Below are positions 48,861-56,885 of a stretch of DNA of 64,000 nucleotides, in pieces (position 1 is the first letter of the stretch; every line of letters begins with the position of its first letter). The notes under the pieces were generated by a model. That model saw only the letters and a program-made list of their open reading frames with translations. It was not told the origin of the DNA and made no database searches. This DNA comes from Nocardia inohanensis NBRC 100128 (GTDB taxonomy: Bacteria > Actinomycetota > Actinomycetes > Mycobacteriales > Mycobacteriaceae). The translations under genes and the position numbers were made by a program. The stretch spans positions 310,001 through 374,000 of the forward strand of contig NZ_BDBK01000012.1 in NCBI RefSeq assembly GCF_001612945.1. Reading direction: 5' to 3'.

Positions 48861-49642
48861 GAGGCGTCCGGCCCCTCGGCGGCCACGAAATCCCAAGCGG
48901 CCAGCGGACCCACGACCCGCATGTCCACGCGGCCGCGCCACTGCTCGGCCAGATCGTTGATCATCCGCATCAGCTCGTCCTGTTTGGCCACGGGCACCAG
49001 CACCGCGATATCGGCGACCTCCTCCTCGTGGGTGGGCGGGCGGATGGCGAGGTGCTCGGTGAACGCTTGCAGGGCCTCGATCATCACCTGGCCGTCGACC
49101 TGGCGCTTGTATTCCAGTGCGGCATTGATGGTTTCGCCCAGCGAGATGCGCGCGTCCCGGCTCAGCTCCGGCGGCGCGGTGCGGATGGTCTCGCGCAATT
49201 CGGCGGCCTGGCGGTTCTCGGTGAGGATCTCGCGCAGCACCACGTCCTCGACGTACTGGCCCTTCACCAGATATTCGGCGAGGCCGGACAATTCGTCGAG
49301 CGCCTGCCGGAATCGATCGGCATTGGGTTCGAGCAGTTCCCGCTCCACCTCGTCCGGCCCGGCCAGTGCCGCACCGAAACGCACCGGGATGACCGGCATT
49401 TCACCGACCAGGCTGTCCACCACGCGGGAGAACGCCTGGAGGTCTTCGGCCCGGTCCAGCGGTTGATCGGCGGGCACCTCACTGACCAGCGCCGCGATCT
49501 GCCCGTGTTTGACCGTGTGCACCGGGGTGGGCTCGCGCCCGATGCCGTCCACTTCGGGTTCGGCGTCCGCGGGCACGATCCCGTAGATCAGCAGCGCGGT
49601 GTTGGGATCGACTGGGTTGCTGGGGTTTTCGGTGGTGCTCAT
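48857..49642 (-). CDS. gvpF: Gas vesicle protein GvpF
   Basis: 261 residues. Begins with an acidic leader and LLIYGIVPADAE; the signature EMPVIPVRFGAALAG is present, as is the DELSGLAEYLVKGQYVED helix. The C-terminal half ends with VDMRVVGPLAAWDFV. GvpF in cyanobacteria lies at the gas-facing wall and binds GvpA. It overlaps gvpA by 4 bp upstream and gvpG by 4 bp downstream. Confidence 0.9.
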   Translation of the reverse strand: MSTTENPSNPVDPNTALLIYGIVPADAEPEVDGIGREPTPVHTVKHGQIAALVSEVPADQPLDRAEDLQAFSRVVDSLVGEMPVIPVRFGAALAGPDEVERELLEPNADRFRQALDELSGLAEYLVKGQYVEDVVLREILTENRQAAELRETIRTAPPELSRDARISLGETINAALEYKRQVDGQVMIEALQAFTEHLAIRPPTHEEEVADIAVLVPVAKQDELMRMINDLAEQWRGRVDMRVVGPLAAWDFVAAEGPDAS

Positions 49643-50130
49643 GACTGGGTCTTCCGGCGGGTGGTGGACCTGGGCTTGGCCTGTTCCTTTTCTTTGTCGT
49701 CGTCTTTGCCCGAGGTGAGCGCACCGAGAATCTGCTGGCCGGCGGCCTCGAGCATTTCCTTGGCGTCACCCTTGTTCTCCTGCAACGCCCCCGACAACTG
49801 CTGGGTCACCGATTCCACGGCTTCCTTGGCGGTGGAGGCCTTTCCACCCGACGCCACGTCCTTGACCACGTCCGGCAGGCCGGGTTTCTGGTCCTGGGCG
49901 GCGATATCGAGGCGGTTGACCGCCTCGGCGAATCGCAGGTAGGTGTCGACGCTGGCCACGACCACGCGTGCGTCGATGGTCAGGATCTCGATGCCGACCA
50001 GCGATACACGCACATACGCGTCGATCACGAGACCCTTGTCCAGGATCGTGTCGAGCACCTCGGCCAGGCTGCTGGCGTTCGGCCTGCCGACGCCACCGCC
50101 CCCGCCACGAGGTTGAAGTGCGGTTGTCAT
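49639..50130 (-). CDS. gvpA: Main gas vesicle structural protein GvpA, extended
   Basis: 163 residues. The GvpA core is at about residues 20-70 (LAEVLDTILDKGLVIDAYVR, SLVGIEILTIDARVVVASVD) and is followed by FAEAV. A further 90 residues are charged and repetitive (KEAVESVTQQLSGAL; KDDDKEKEQAKPRS), more than twice the usual wall-protein length of about 70. Such tails occur in actinobacterial GvpA proteins. AAGGAG precedes ATG 50130. First gene of the gvp operon (A-F-G-O-J-L-S-K), divergent from csbD. Confidence 0.9.
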   Translation of the reverse strand: MTTALQPRGGGGGVGRPNASSLAEVLDTILDKGLVIDAYVRVSLVGIEILTIDARVVVASVDTYLRFAEAVNRLDIAAQDQKPGLPDVVKDVASGGKASTAKEAVESVTQQLSGALQENKGDAKEMLEAAGQQILGALTSGKDDDKEKEQAKPRSTTRRKTQS

Positions 50131-50215
50131 AAATATCCAACTCCTTGTTCCGTCTCTATCGGCCGCCTACCCGATATCCCCGCGGCTATGCCCCAATTGC
50201 GGCGTTTCTCAGGCT

Positions 50216-50240
50216 GTTTCGAGCGGGGTGTGCGGGGTAG
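50216..50240 (+). promoter_or_regulatory. SigB/SigF-type promoter before the csbD-like gene
   Basis: GTTT (50216-50219), 15 bases, GGGTAG (50235-50240), close to the GTTT-N15-GGGTAT form of mycobacterial SigF/SigB general-stress promoters. It lies 46 bp upstream of the CsbD-like start codon, a gene type that belongs to that regulon in other bacteria. Confidence 0.55.
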
Positions 50241-50285
50241 GTCGAGCACGGGCCGTCCGACGGTCCACCGAGTAGGAGGAATGAC

Positions 50286-50459
50286 ATGAGTGCCACCGAC
50301 AAGGCCAAGAACAAGGCCGAAGAAGTCAAGGGCAAGGCCAAAGAGCAGCTCGGCCACCTCACCGGCGATGCCGATCAGGAGCAGCGTGGCCGGACCGATC
50401 AGGCCAAGTCGGACGTCAAGGACGCCGGCGAGAAGGTGAAGGACGCCTTCAAGCACTGA
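50286..50459 (+). CDS. CsbD-family stress protein
   Basis: 57 residues, very hydrophilic: MSATDKAKNKAEEVKGKAKE, then LGHLTGDADQEQRG and KSDVKDAGEKVKDAFKH. This is the standard CsbD-like sequence (K-A-K-N-K-AEE-x-KGKxKE). These small proteins are induced by general stress; the molecular role is unknown. GTAGGAGGA is 6 bases before ATG 50286. A SigF-type promoter lies upstream and a 13-bp hairpin downstream. Confidence 0.92.
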   Translation: MSATDKAKNKAEEVKGKAKEQLGHLTGDADQEQRGRTDQAKSDVKDAGEKVKDAFKH

Positions 50460-50476
50460 TCCCGAATGGATTGTGA

Positions 50477-50505
50477 AGCCGGAGCGCCGTCACGGCGCTC
50501 CGGCT
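50477..50505. terminator. 13-bp hairpin shared by csbD and the cyclase gene
   Basis: AGCCGGAGCGCCG pairs with CGGCGCTCCGGCT around a 3-nt loop. It starts 18 bp after the csbD stop and ends at the last base of the convergent cyclase gene. Confidence 0.75.
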
Positions 50506-52097
50506 CATTCGTGTTCAGCGCCCTGGACGGCGGCGGTCAGCGGCCGCACCAGCCGGGTGGGCCGAATACGACCGCGCAAGATCACCGATTCGCCCGCCGC
50601 CCAATGGATTCCCTCGCCCGGACCGGCGGCGGCCACGGTGGCGGCCGAGGTCAATACCCGCTCCGGCTCGGCTTTGGCCAGCTCGCACAGGCGCGCGGCC
50701 TCGTTCACCGCATCGCCGATGACGGTGAACTCGTAGCGTTGATACGCGCCGACATTGCCCGCCACCACCCGGCCCGCGGCGACGCCGATCCCGGCGTCGA
50801 TTTCGATTGCGGCGGTGGACAAACGGTGGCGGATATGGCGGGCGGCGGCCAGCGCCGCACCGGCGGCGTCCGGCAGCGGCGCGGGCGCGCCGAAGACCGC
50901 GAGCGCGGCATCGCCCTCGAATTTGTTGAGCAGCCCGCCTTGCCGCTCGACCTCGTCGACCACGATGCCGAAGAATTCGTTGAGCAGGGCCACGATTTCG
51001 GCGGCCGGGCGAGTGGCGGTCATGGCGGTGGAGCCGATGATGTCGATGAACAGCGCCGCCGCATCGCATTCCATACCGGTTAGTTCGGACGGCCCGGCCA
51101 TCGCGGCGGCCGCGACATCCTGGCCGACGTGGCGGCCGAACAGGTCCCGGACGCGTTCGCGCTCACGCAATCCCGCGACGGTGTGGTTGAAACCGCTTTG
51201 CAATTCACCCAACTCGGTGCCGTCGTAGACGGTGACCGCCACCGCGAGATCGCCGTTCTCCACCCGGCGCAGCGCATTGCGCACCCCGCGGATCGGAGCG
51301 ACCGTGGCGGCCATGGTCTGGGCCTGGAGCAGCAGACCGAAGACCAGAATCGCACCGCCCAGGGCCAGCACGCAGACCGCCAGCCGCGCGGTGGTGATCT
51401 TCGGATCGGTCAGGGCGAGCACCGCGACGGCCATCAGCAGGGTGATCGGCGTACCGGAACCGACCAGCCACACCAGCACCGAACGACCGAACACCCCGAT
51501 GCCGCGGCGACGCCGAGCCGTGCCCGCCTCCAGTACCCGCGCGGTCACCGGGCGCAGCGCGAACTCCGCGATCAGGTAGCTGTACGCGCACACCACGATG
51601 GCGCTGAAACCCATGCCCAGCACGATCTTCGGCACGAACTCCCAATCGTGGCGGGCGTAAAGCGGGGTGAGCACGATGAGCCCGCCCACCCACAGCGCGG
51701 CCTGCATGAGCATCAGCCGCCACGGCACGGCGGCCGCCGCGGTCTGTTCGGCGGGTGTCGGAACGCGATCCGGATCGGTGGACCAGCGCAGGGTCCGCAA
51801 CGCCCACACCGTGCCCCACGCCAGCCCGGCCAGACTGGCCACCACGCCGTAGACCGGTGCGGCCACGAAGTTCAGCAGCACCAGGTCCCCGGTGAGCACG
51901 CTCGGGCCGGGCAGCACGAAGGCGATCAGCACGCTCGCCACCGCGACGCCGATCATGTTCGCCACTATCACCGGGATGGTGAGCAGCACCTGCACCCGGA
52001 CGCGACGCCGCAACGCGCCTTCGTCGGCGTTCCCGAGCCAGCGCGAACCCCATGGTTCGGGTCCGAGCGCAGCGGAGGTCACGTCGCTATCGGCCAC
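50505..52097 (-). CDS. Membrane class III adenylate/guanylate cyclase
   Basis: 530 residues. Six transmembrane helices (about residues 35-265) are followed by a HAMP domain (IRGVRNALRRVENGDLAVAV) and a class III cyclase domain. Catalytic motifs: ALFIDIIGST (first metal Asp), KFEGDAALAVFG (second metal Asp, with the purine-binding Lys) and YEFTVIGDAVNEAARLCE (transition-state region). This is the layout of mycobacterial Rv1318c-Rv1320c-type enzymes that make cAMP at the membrane. ATG or GTG at 52097. It stands alone. Confidence 0.9.
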   Translation of the reverse strand: MADSDVTSAALGPEPWGSRWLGNADEGALRRRVRVQVLLTIPVIVANMIGVAVASVLIAFVLPGPSVLTGDLVLLNFVAAPVYGVVASLAGLAWGTVWALRTLRWSTDPDRVPTPAEQTAAAAVPWRLMLMQAALWVGGLIVLTPLYARHDWEFVPKIVLGMGFSAIVVCAYSYLIAEFALRPVTARVLEAGTARRRRGIGVFGRSVLVWLVGSGTPITLLMAVAVLALTDPKITTARLAVCVLALGGAILVFGLLLQAQTMAATVAPIRGVRNALRRVENGDLAVAVTVYDGTELGELQSGFNHTVAGLRERERVRDLFGRHVGQDVAAAAMAGPSELTGMECDAAALFIDIIGSTAMTATRPAAEIVALLNEFFGIVVDEVERQGGLLNKFEGDAALAVFGAPAPLPDAAGAALAAARHIRHRLSTAAIEIDAGIGVAAGRVVAGNVGAYQRYEFTVIGDAVNEAARLCELAKAEPERVLTSAATVAAAGPGEGIHWAAGESVILRGRIRPTRLVRPLTAAVQGAEHE

Positions 52098-52124
52098 CCC
52101 AGCAGCCTAGGTCAGCGATCTTGG

Positions 52125-53126
52125 TCAGTGCCGAGGGCTGGCCGGGCTGCGATGCGCCGGGCCGTGCGCGTCCTCGCAGTGCGGATCGTGGGCGGGGTCG
52201 CCGACCTGGAGCACACTCGGCGTGGCGTGATCGACCTGGAGCGTGACGTGCTCGATGTGGAAGTCGTCGTCGAGCAGTTTCGCCAGCGTCGTGCGGGCCT
52301 GATGGCAGTCGCTGCCCGGGTCGACCAGCACGTGCGCGGACAAGGCCGGTGAGCCCGAGGTGATCTCCCAGATGTGCAGGTCGTGCACCTCGACCACGGA
52401 GTCGACGGCGGCCATGGCGGCGCCGATCTCGGTGGGGTCCAGGTTCGCGGGCGCGGCTTCGAGGAAGATGCGGCTGGAGGCGCGGACCAGTTCGATACCG
52501 GCCTTGACCATCAGCACGACCACCACCAGGGTGGCGATGCCGTCCGCGCGGGCGAAACCGGTGAGCAGGATGATCACGCCCGCGATGGCGGTGGCGATGA
52601 AGGCGAACAGATCGTTGAGGATGTGCTGGAACGCGCCCTCGACATTGAGGCTGGTGCGATTGGCGCGGCTGATCATCCAGCTGGCGGCCACATTCACCAC
52701 GATGCCGACCAGCGCCGTCACCAACACCAGGCCACCGGTGACTTCCGGCGGGTCGATGAGCCGGCGGATCGCCTCGTAGGTCAGCCAGGCCGCGAGCAGC
52801 AGCAGGGTGAGGCCGTTGGCTTGCGCGGAGAGGATCTCCGCGCGCTTCCAGCCGTAGGTCATGCGGCCGGCGGCGGGGCGGGCGGCGAGCCGGATGGCCC
52901 ACAGCGCCAGCACGATCGAGGCCGCGTCGGTGAGCATGTGCGCGGCGTCGGAGAGCAGCGCGAGCGAGCCGGCCATGATGCCGACGACCACCTCGCCGAG
53001 CATGAAGACCACGATCAGGGCGAGGGCGCCGGAGAGCCAGCGCTTGTCGCTGTCGGCGGACGCGCCGTGCGCGTGCCCGCCGGCGCCGTGGCTGTGGCCG
53101 TGCTCGTGCGTGTGTCCCGCGCCCAT
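52125..53126 (-). CDS. Cation diffusion facilitator (zinc/cobalt exporter)
   Basis: 333 residues. A His-rich N-terminus (HTHEHGHSHGAGGHAHG) is followed by six transmembrane helices. The metal site is made by SDAAHMLTDA in helix 2 and NVEGAFQHILND in helix 5 (two H-D pairs). A cytoplasmic domain ends in another His-rich tail (HDPHCEDAHGPAHR). Such proteins export Zn, Co or Cd by proton antiport. ATG 53126 is chosen with GAAGGAG 8 bases ahead; ATG 53132 is too close to that site. An imperfect ATTGC...GCAAT dyad lies in the divergent gap to the Rieske gene. Confidence 0.92.
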   Translation of the reverse strand: MGAGHTHEHGHSHGAGGHAHGASADSDKRWLSGALALIVVFMLGEVVVGIMAGSLALLSDAAHMLTDAASIVLALWAIRLAARPAAGRMTYGWKRAEILSAQANGLTLLLLAAWLTYEAIRRLIDPPEVTGGLVLVTALVGIVVNVAASWMISRANRTSLNVEGAFQHILNDLFAFIATAIAGVIILLTGFARADGIATLVVVVLMVKAGIELVRASSRIFLEAAPANLDPTEIGAAMAAVDSVVEVHDLHIWEITSGSPALSAHVLVDPGSDCHQARTTLAKLLDDDFHIEHVTLQVDHATPSVLQVGDPAHDPHCEDAHGPAHRSPASPRH

Positions 53127-53167
53127 CCTCATCTCCTTCGTCAGTCCGACGACCACCATATGCACGA

Positions 53168-53184
53168 ATTGCTATCTATGCAAT
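53168..53184. promoter_or_regulatory. Dyad upstream of the CDF transporter gene
   Basis: ATTGC-TATCTAT-GCAAT, 17 bp, in an AT-richer island 42 bp before the transporter's start. Shape and place suit an ArsR- or MerR-type metalloregulator, but no such gene is near. Confidence 0.35.
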
Positions 53185-53295
53185 AGTTCGCGGGGGTACG
53201 AGCCGAGCGGCCGCACCCGGCCGGGGTAGGGTCGCCGAGGTCGTCATCCGATATCCGGCGGGCTCGCTCGCCACCGCCCGAAAGAACCGTGTCCA

Positions 53296-53700
53296 TTGTC
53301 CGTACCCGCCTCCGAACCCACCCGTCGCGCCGTCCTGGGCGGCACCGCCACCCTCACCGTCGCGGCGGTCGCGGGCTGCGGTCCCGGGCAGGCCGCCGAC
53401 AAGACCGACAATGGGCCGTTCACGATCGCGGCGGCCGATATCCCGGTCGGCGGCGGCAAGATCTTCGCGGACCGGGCGACCGTGGTGACGCAGCCGAATC
53501 CCGGTGAGTTCCATGCCTTCTCGGCCAAGTGCACGCATCGCGGCTGCCTGGTCCGGGATATCACCAAGGGCAAGATCCTGTGTCCCTGCCACGGTAGCGC
53601 ATTCGCCGTCGCGGACGGGTCGGTCGTGCTCGGACCCGCCGAGCAGCCGCTAGCGGCCCGGACCGTGACGGTCGCGGGCGCGGAATTACAGATCTCCTGA
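53296..53700 (+). CDS. Exported Rieske 2Fe-2S protein
   Basis: 134 residues from TTG 53296 (no ATG or GTG in frame nearby). The N-terminus RRAVLGGTATLTVAAVAGC combines a twin-arginine motif with a lipobox, so it is probably folded before export and lipid-anchored. The Rieske fold carries CTHRGC (Cys79, His81) and CPCHGS (Cys96, His99) as cluster ligands, with Cys84 and Cys98 placed for the stabilising disulfide. Single-domain Rieske lipoproteins of this type are common in actinomycetes; partners are unknown. Divergent from the CDF gene. Confidence 0.88.
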   Translation: MSVPASEPTRRAVLGGTATLTVAAVAGCGPGQAADKTDNGPFTIAAADIPVGGGKIFADRATVVTQPNPGEFHAFSAKCTHRGCLVRDITKGKILCPCHGSAFAVADGSVVLGPAEQPLAARTVTVAGAELQIS

Positions 53701-53704
53701 CGAC

Positions 53705-53905
53705 TCAGCGGAGCCGATGCCGCCCGCTCTGCCGGGCATCGTCCGCCGGCAACTCCCCGGGCCAGACGCTCGGCACCGGCAATTCGAGGGTGGGGTGGTC
53801 GAGGACGCCCTTCAGGTGCGCGCAGAACGCGTCCACCGTGCCGTACCGAGCGAAGATCTCGCTCAAAAGTCGTTCCACATTCGAGGTCATGACCAACTCG
53901 TCCAC
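53705..53905 (-). CDS. Small protein of unknown function
   Basis: 66 residues from GTG 53905, with a good ribosome site (AGAAGGGG, 7 bases ahead); ATG 53890 is an alternative. The sequence VERLLSEIFARYGTVDAFCA starts an amphipathic helix; a proline-rich middle (PTLELPVPSVWPGELPAD) and a basic end follow. No motif or family recognised. It lies 5 bp from the stop of the convergent Rieske gene. Confidence 0.5.
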   Translation of the reverse strand: MDELVMTSNVERLLSEIFARYGTVDAFCAHLKGVLDHPTLELPVPSVWPGELPADDARQSGRHRLR

Positions 53906-54070
53906 TGTAACCCCTTCTCCCGGAACCGATTCGGTCGAGACATCTTGGTCTTGCCCACGCCAGGACGGCGTCCCGGTTACCCGGGACCGCCGATCACTGT
54001 AACCACGCGGACCCGATACTTCCCGGCACCACTCATGACGAATAGTGCCAACCATATGGTTACTTGAAGC

Positions 54071-54991
54071 TCAGATCAGCGCCCGCTGCTTGCGCAGACG
54101 CCGGCGCACGTCCCCCATCATCGACCGGGTGCCCATATTCCGGATGAAGCGCGGGATGAAACGGTTCACGAAACCGACGAACAGGAAGAGGTTCTCGAAC
54201 CGGCGCTGATCGAGGGCGGACCATCGCACGCCCAGCTGTTCCCGGAAGTACGGCGGCAGGTAGCCGACGGTCAGGAAACGCAGCAGGCCGCCGAAGACGA
54301 CGCGCAGGTACCAGTGGATCATCCGCAGGTGCAGCAGGTCGTCGATGAAAGCGCGGATCTTCTCGTCGGCGGCCACCTGCCGGCACGCCTCGGTCCAGTA
54401 GGCGTCGAAGTCGGCTCGGGTGGCCGGCCACATCTCCGCGGGCACCTGCAAGGTGGTGCCGAGGGTCGAGGAGGTCGAGTAGAACGCCTCGGCCTGTTCG
54501 GCATTCATCCGGCCGTTGAGCAGCTGGTAGGAGTCCTCGAACCCGATGTACAGGCACGCCGCGACCCACATTTGCAGATCGCGGTCGAAGGCGTTGTACC
54601 GCACCGCCGCACCCGGCTCCGAACGCACCTGACGATGGGCGACGTTCACGGCCTCCCGGAAGGCCGCCTTCTCCTCCGGCGTGCCGAGAACAGCGACGGC
54701 GAGGTAGGAGGCCGTGGTGCGCAACCGCTTCCACGGATGCACCATGAGCGCGCCGGATTCCACCTTGCTGTCGGCCACGCCGTGACCGACGCCCGGGCGG
54801 GCCATCTGCATGGCCACATTCGCGGCCGCGCCGGAGAACTGCCAGAAATCCAGGGCGTCCTCGAGTCTGGGCGGGCGCTTGACGCCGACACGGTGCACAC
54901 CGGGGATGTGAATCCGGGTCTGCTCGAGGGTCAGCGGCGGGCGCTCGCCGGGCCCGAACGAATCGATGGGCTGCGCTGCCGCCGATGCCAT
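54071..54991 (-). CDS. MpaB/Lcp-type oxygenase (DUF2236)
   Basis: 306 residues. The region FWQFSGAAANVAMQMARPGVG, the RTTASYLAVAVLGTPEEKAA helix and DLQMWVAACLYIGFED belong to the heme oxygenase family that includes fungal MpaB and rubber oxygenase Lcp (formerly DUF2236). Members cleave or oxidise isoprenoid or unknown substrates; axial heme residues cannot be assigned with certainty. ATG 54991 has GGAGAGAGGATC ahead. The longer frame is not supported. It stands alone. Confidence 0.8.
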   Translation of the reverse strand: MASAAAQPIDSFGPGERPPLTLEQTRIHIPGVHRVGVKRPPRLEDALDFWQFSGAAANVAMQMARPGVGHGVADSKVESGALMVHPWKRLRTTASYLAVAVLGTPEEKAAFREAVNVAHRQVRSEPGAAVRYNAFDRDLQMWVAACLYIGFEDSYQLLNGRMNAEQAEAFYSTSSTLGTTLQVPAEMWPATRADFDAYWTEACRQVAADEKIRAFIDDLLHLRMIHWYLRVVFGGLLRFLTVGYLPPYFREQLGVRWSALDQRRFENLFLFVGFVNRFIPRFIRNMGTRSMMGDVRRRLRKQRALI

Positions 54992-55154
54992 GTGGATCCT
55001 CTCTCCAGGGTGAGCATCGGATATGTTACCCACGATTCTCGTCGTAGTGAACCCATTCATGGAGATTGAACTGGCCATATTCGGTGACTCGTACCGTGAA
55101 GTTGCCTGGCGTTCCTCAGGATTCGAACGGGGCTGTCGGCAGGTCACCGCGGGC

Positions 55155-56642
55155 TCAGCGGGGCAGGATCACGGTGAAGGTCGCGCCCCGGCCGGGTTCG
55201 CTGCGGGCGCTCACGGTGCCGTGGTGGGCGGCGACCAGGGCGGCGACGATGGACAGGCCGAGACCGGTGCCGCCGCTGGCCCGGGTCCGGGAGGCGTCGC
55301 CGCGGTAGAAGCGTTCGAATACCCGATCCGCCTCGGGAGGCAGGCCGGGTCCGCCATCGGCGACCTCCACCTGGACGTGATCGGGAAAAGGGCTGAGCCG
55401 CACGGTGATCGGAGCTTCGGCGGGCGTATGGGTGAGCGCGTTGCCGAGCAGGTTGGACAGGATCTGCCGGAGCCGGGCCTCATCGCCGGAAACCTGGAGC
55501 GTGCCCGCGCCGGGACCGATCTCGAGTTCGATGGAGCGGCCCGGGGTGGGCGCGCCGTCGTCGCGATGCGCGGCCGCGGCGCGGGCATTGTGCACGGCGT
55601 CACCGGCGATCATCAACAGGTCCACCGGTTTTCGATCGAGCGGGCGTTGTGCGTCGAGGCGGGCGAGCATGAGCAGGTCCTCGACCAGCAGCCCCATTCG
55701 CGCGGCTTCGCCTTCGATCCGGGCGAGCACGGCGGTGGCGTCGGTGCTGGCGCCCTGGCGGTAGAGCTCGGCGAAACCGCGGATGGTGGTCAGCGGGGTG
55801 CGCAGTTCGTGGCTGGCGTCGGCGACGAACTGGCGCATGGTCTGTTCCGAGCGGCGGGCGGCCTCCTCGGAGGCTTCGGTGGCGGCCATGCCGTGCTGGA
55901 TACGCGCCAGCATCTCGTTGAGCGAGCGGGCCAGATGGTCGACCTCGGTGTCGACGTGGCGCACCGGCACCCGGCGGTGCAGATCACCGCCGGCGATGGC
56001 GGCCGCGGTGTCCTCCACCTCGCGCAGCGGACGCAGCGTGCGGCGCACCACCAGATAGCCGCCGACCGCGAGGATCAGCAGCGCCGTTGCCCCCGTACCG
56101 AGTTCGAAGTAGATGAGCCGCGACACCGTCTGCTGGTTCTCCGCGAGCGGCAGGCCGATGGTGGTCGCGCCGTACTCGTTGGTGGTGGTCAATACCCGCC
56201 ACTTGGTACCGCCGCCCACCGAATCGACGGTCGTCGGCACACTCCGGGCGTGTCCCGCCACATCCGGCAGGGATCCGCTCTTGGCCCCGGAGGTCTCCGA
56301 ATACTGCACCCCGCCCGGCCCTTTGCGGAGTTCGTAGAAGCGGCGCGGCTGGTCGGTGACCGACTTAACCAGATCCGGCGGTGTCGGTGCGTCGGCCGGG
56401 ACCCAGAAGGTGCGGCCGTCGTCGGCGGTCAGCTGTTTCATCTGCCGGGGCTGGGCCCAGGTGCGCGCCGCGTCGTAGAGCTGTTCGTCGGTGCGCTCGG
56501 TCAGCGACCGGGACAGCGCGGAGGTCACCGCCACGCCGCACGCGAGCAGTACCACGGCGGCCAGCGCGACCATGGCGACGACCAGGCCGATACGCAACGG
56601 CATCGCCGAGATCCGGCGCGCCACAGCGGATTCGATCCTCAC
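55155..56642 (-). CDS. Sensor histidine kinase (TrcS/MprB-like), orphan
   Basis: 495 residues from GTG 56642 (ATG 56603 is possible). Transmembrane helix 1 (VVAMVALAAVVLLACGVAV) is followed by an extracytoplasmic domain of about 150 residues and helix 2 (ALLILAVGGYLVV). A HAMP domain, the H-box DASHELRTPLTTIRGFAELY, the N-box (QILSNLLGNALTHTP) and the G-boxes (DGGPGLP, GTGLGLSIV) are all intact. No response regulator gene lies on either side, although kinases of this type usually follow one directly. The partner must be encoded elsewhere or has been lost. Confidence 0.92.
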   Translation of the reverse strand: MRIESAVARRISAMPLRIGLVVAMVALAAVVLLACGVAVTSALSRSLTERTDEQLYDAARTWAQPRQMKQLTADDGRTFWVPADAPTPPDLVKSVTDQPRRFYELRKGPGGVQYSETSGAKSGSLPDVAGHARSVPTTVDSVGGGTKWRVLTTTNEYGATTIGLPLAENQQTVSRLIYFELGTGATALLILAVGGYLVVRRTLRPLREVEDTAAAIAGGDLHRRVPVRHVDTEVDHLARSLNEMLARIQHGMAATEASEEAARRSEQTMRQFVADASHELRTPLTTIRGFAELYRQGASTDATAVLARIEGEAARMGLLVEDLLMLARLDAQRPLDRKPVDLLMIAGDAVHNARAAAAHRDDGAPTPGRSIELEIGPGAGTLQVSGDEARLRQILSNLLGNALTHTPAEAPITVRLSPFPDHVQVEVADGGPGLPPEADRVFERFYRGDASRTRASGGTGLGLSIVAALVAAHHGTVSARSEPGRGATFTVILPR

Positions 56643-56885
56643 GGCCGGATGGGACGGGGCGGGCGCGGCGGGTAACCCGCGCTGCGGCGCGTCTCGGGAG
56701 TGTCGTTGCCCATAACACCATGGTGGGCGGCCGAACTCGGGGCAACCTCCGAGCGGGCTGGGCGTTCGCTGTGAACCGGCCGGGCGTTCGGTTCTCGGAT
56801 CCGCGTGCCCCGGGCCATAATTCGACATCGACGTGAGCCGGCTCATACTATTTCGAAACACAACCGGTTCACTATCGAGGTTCTC

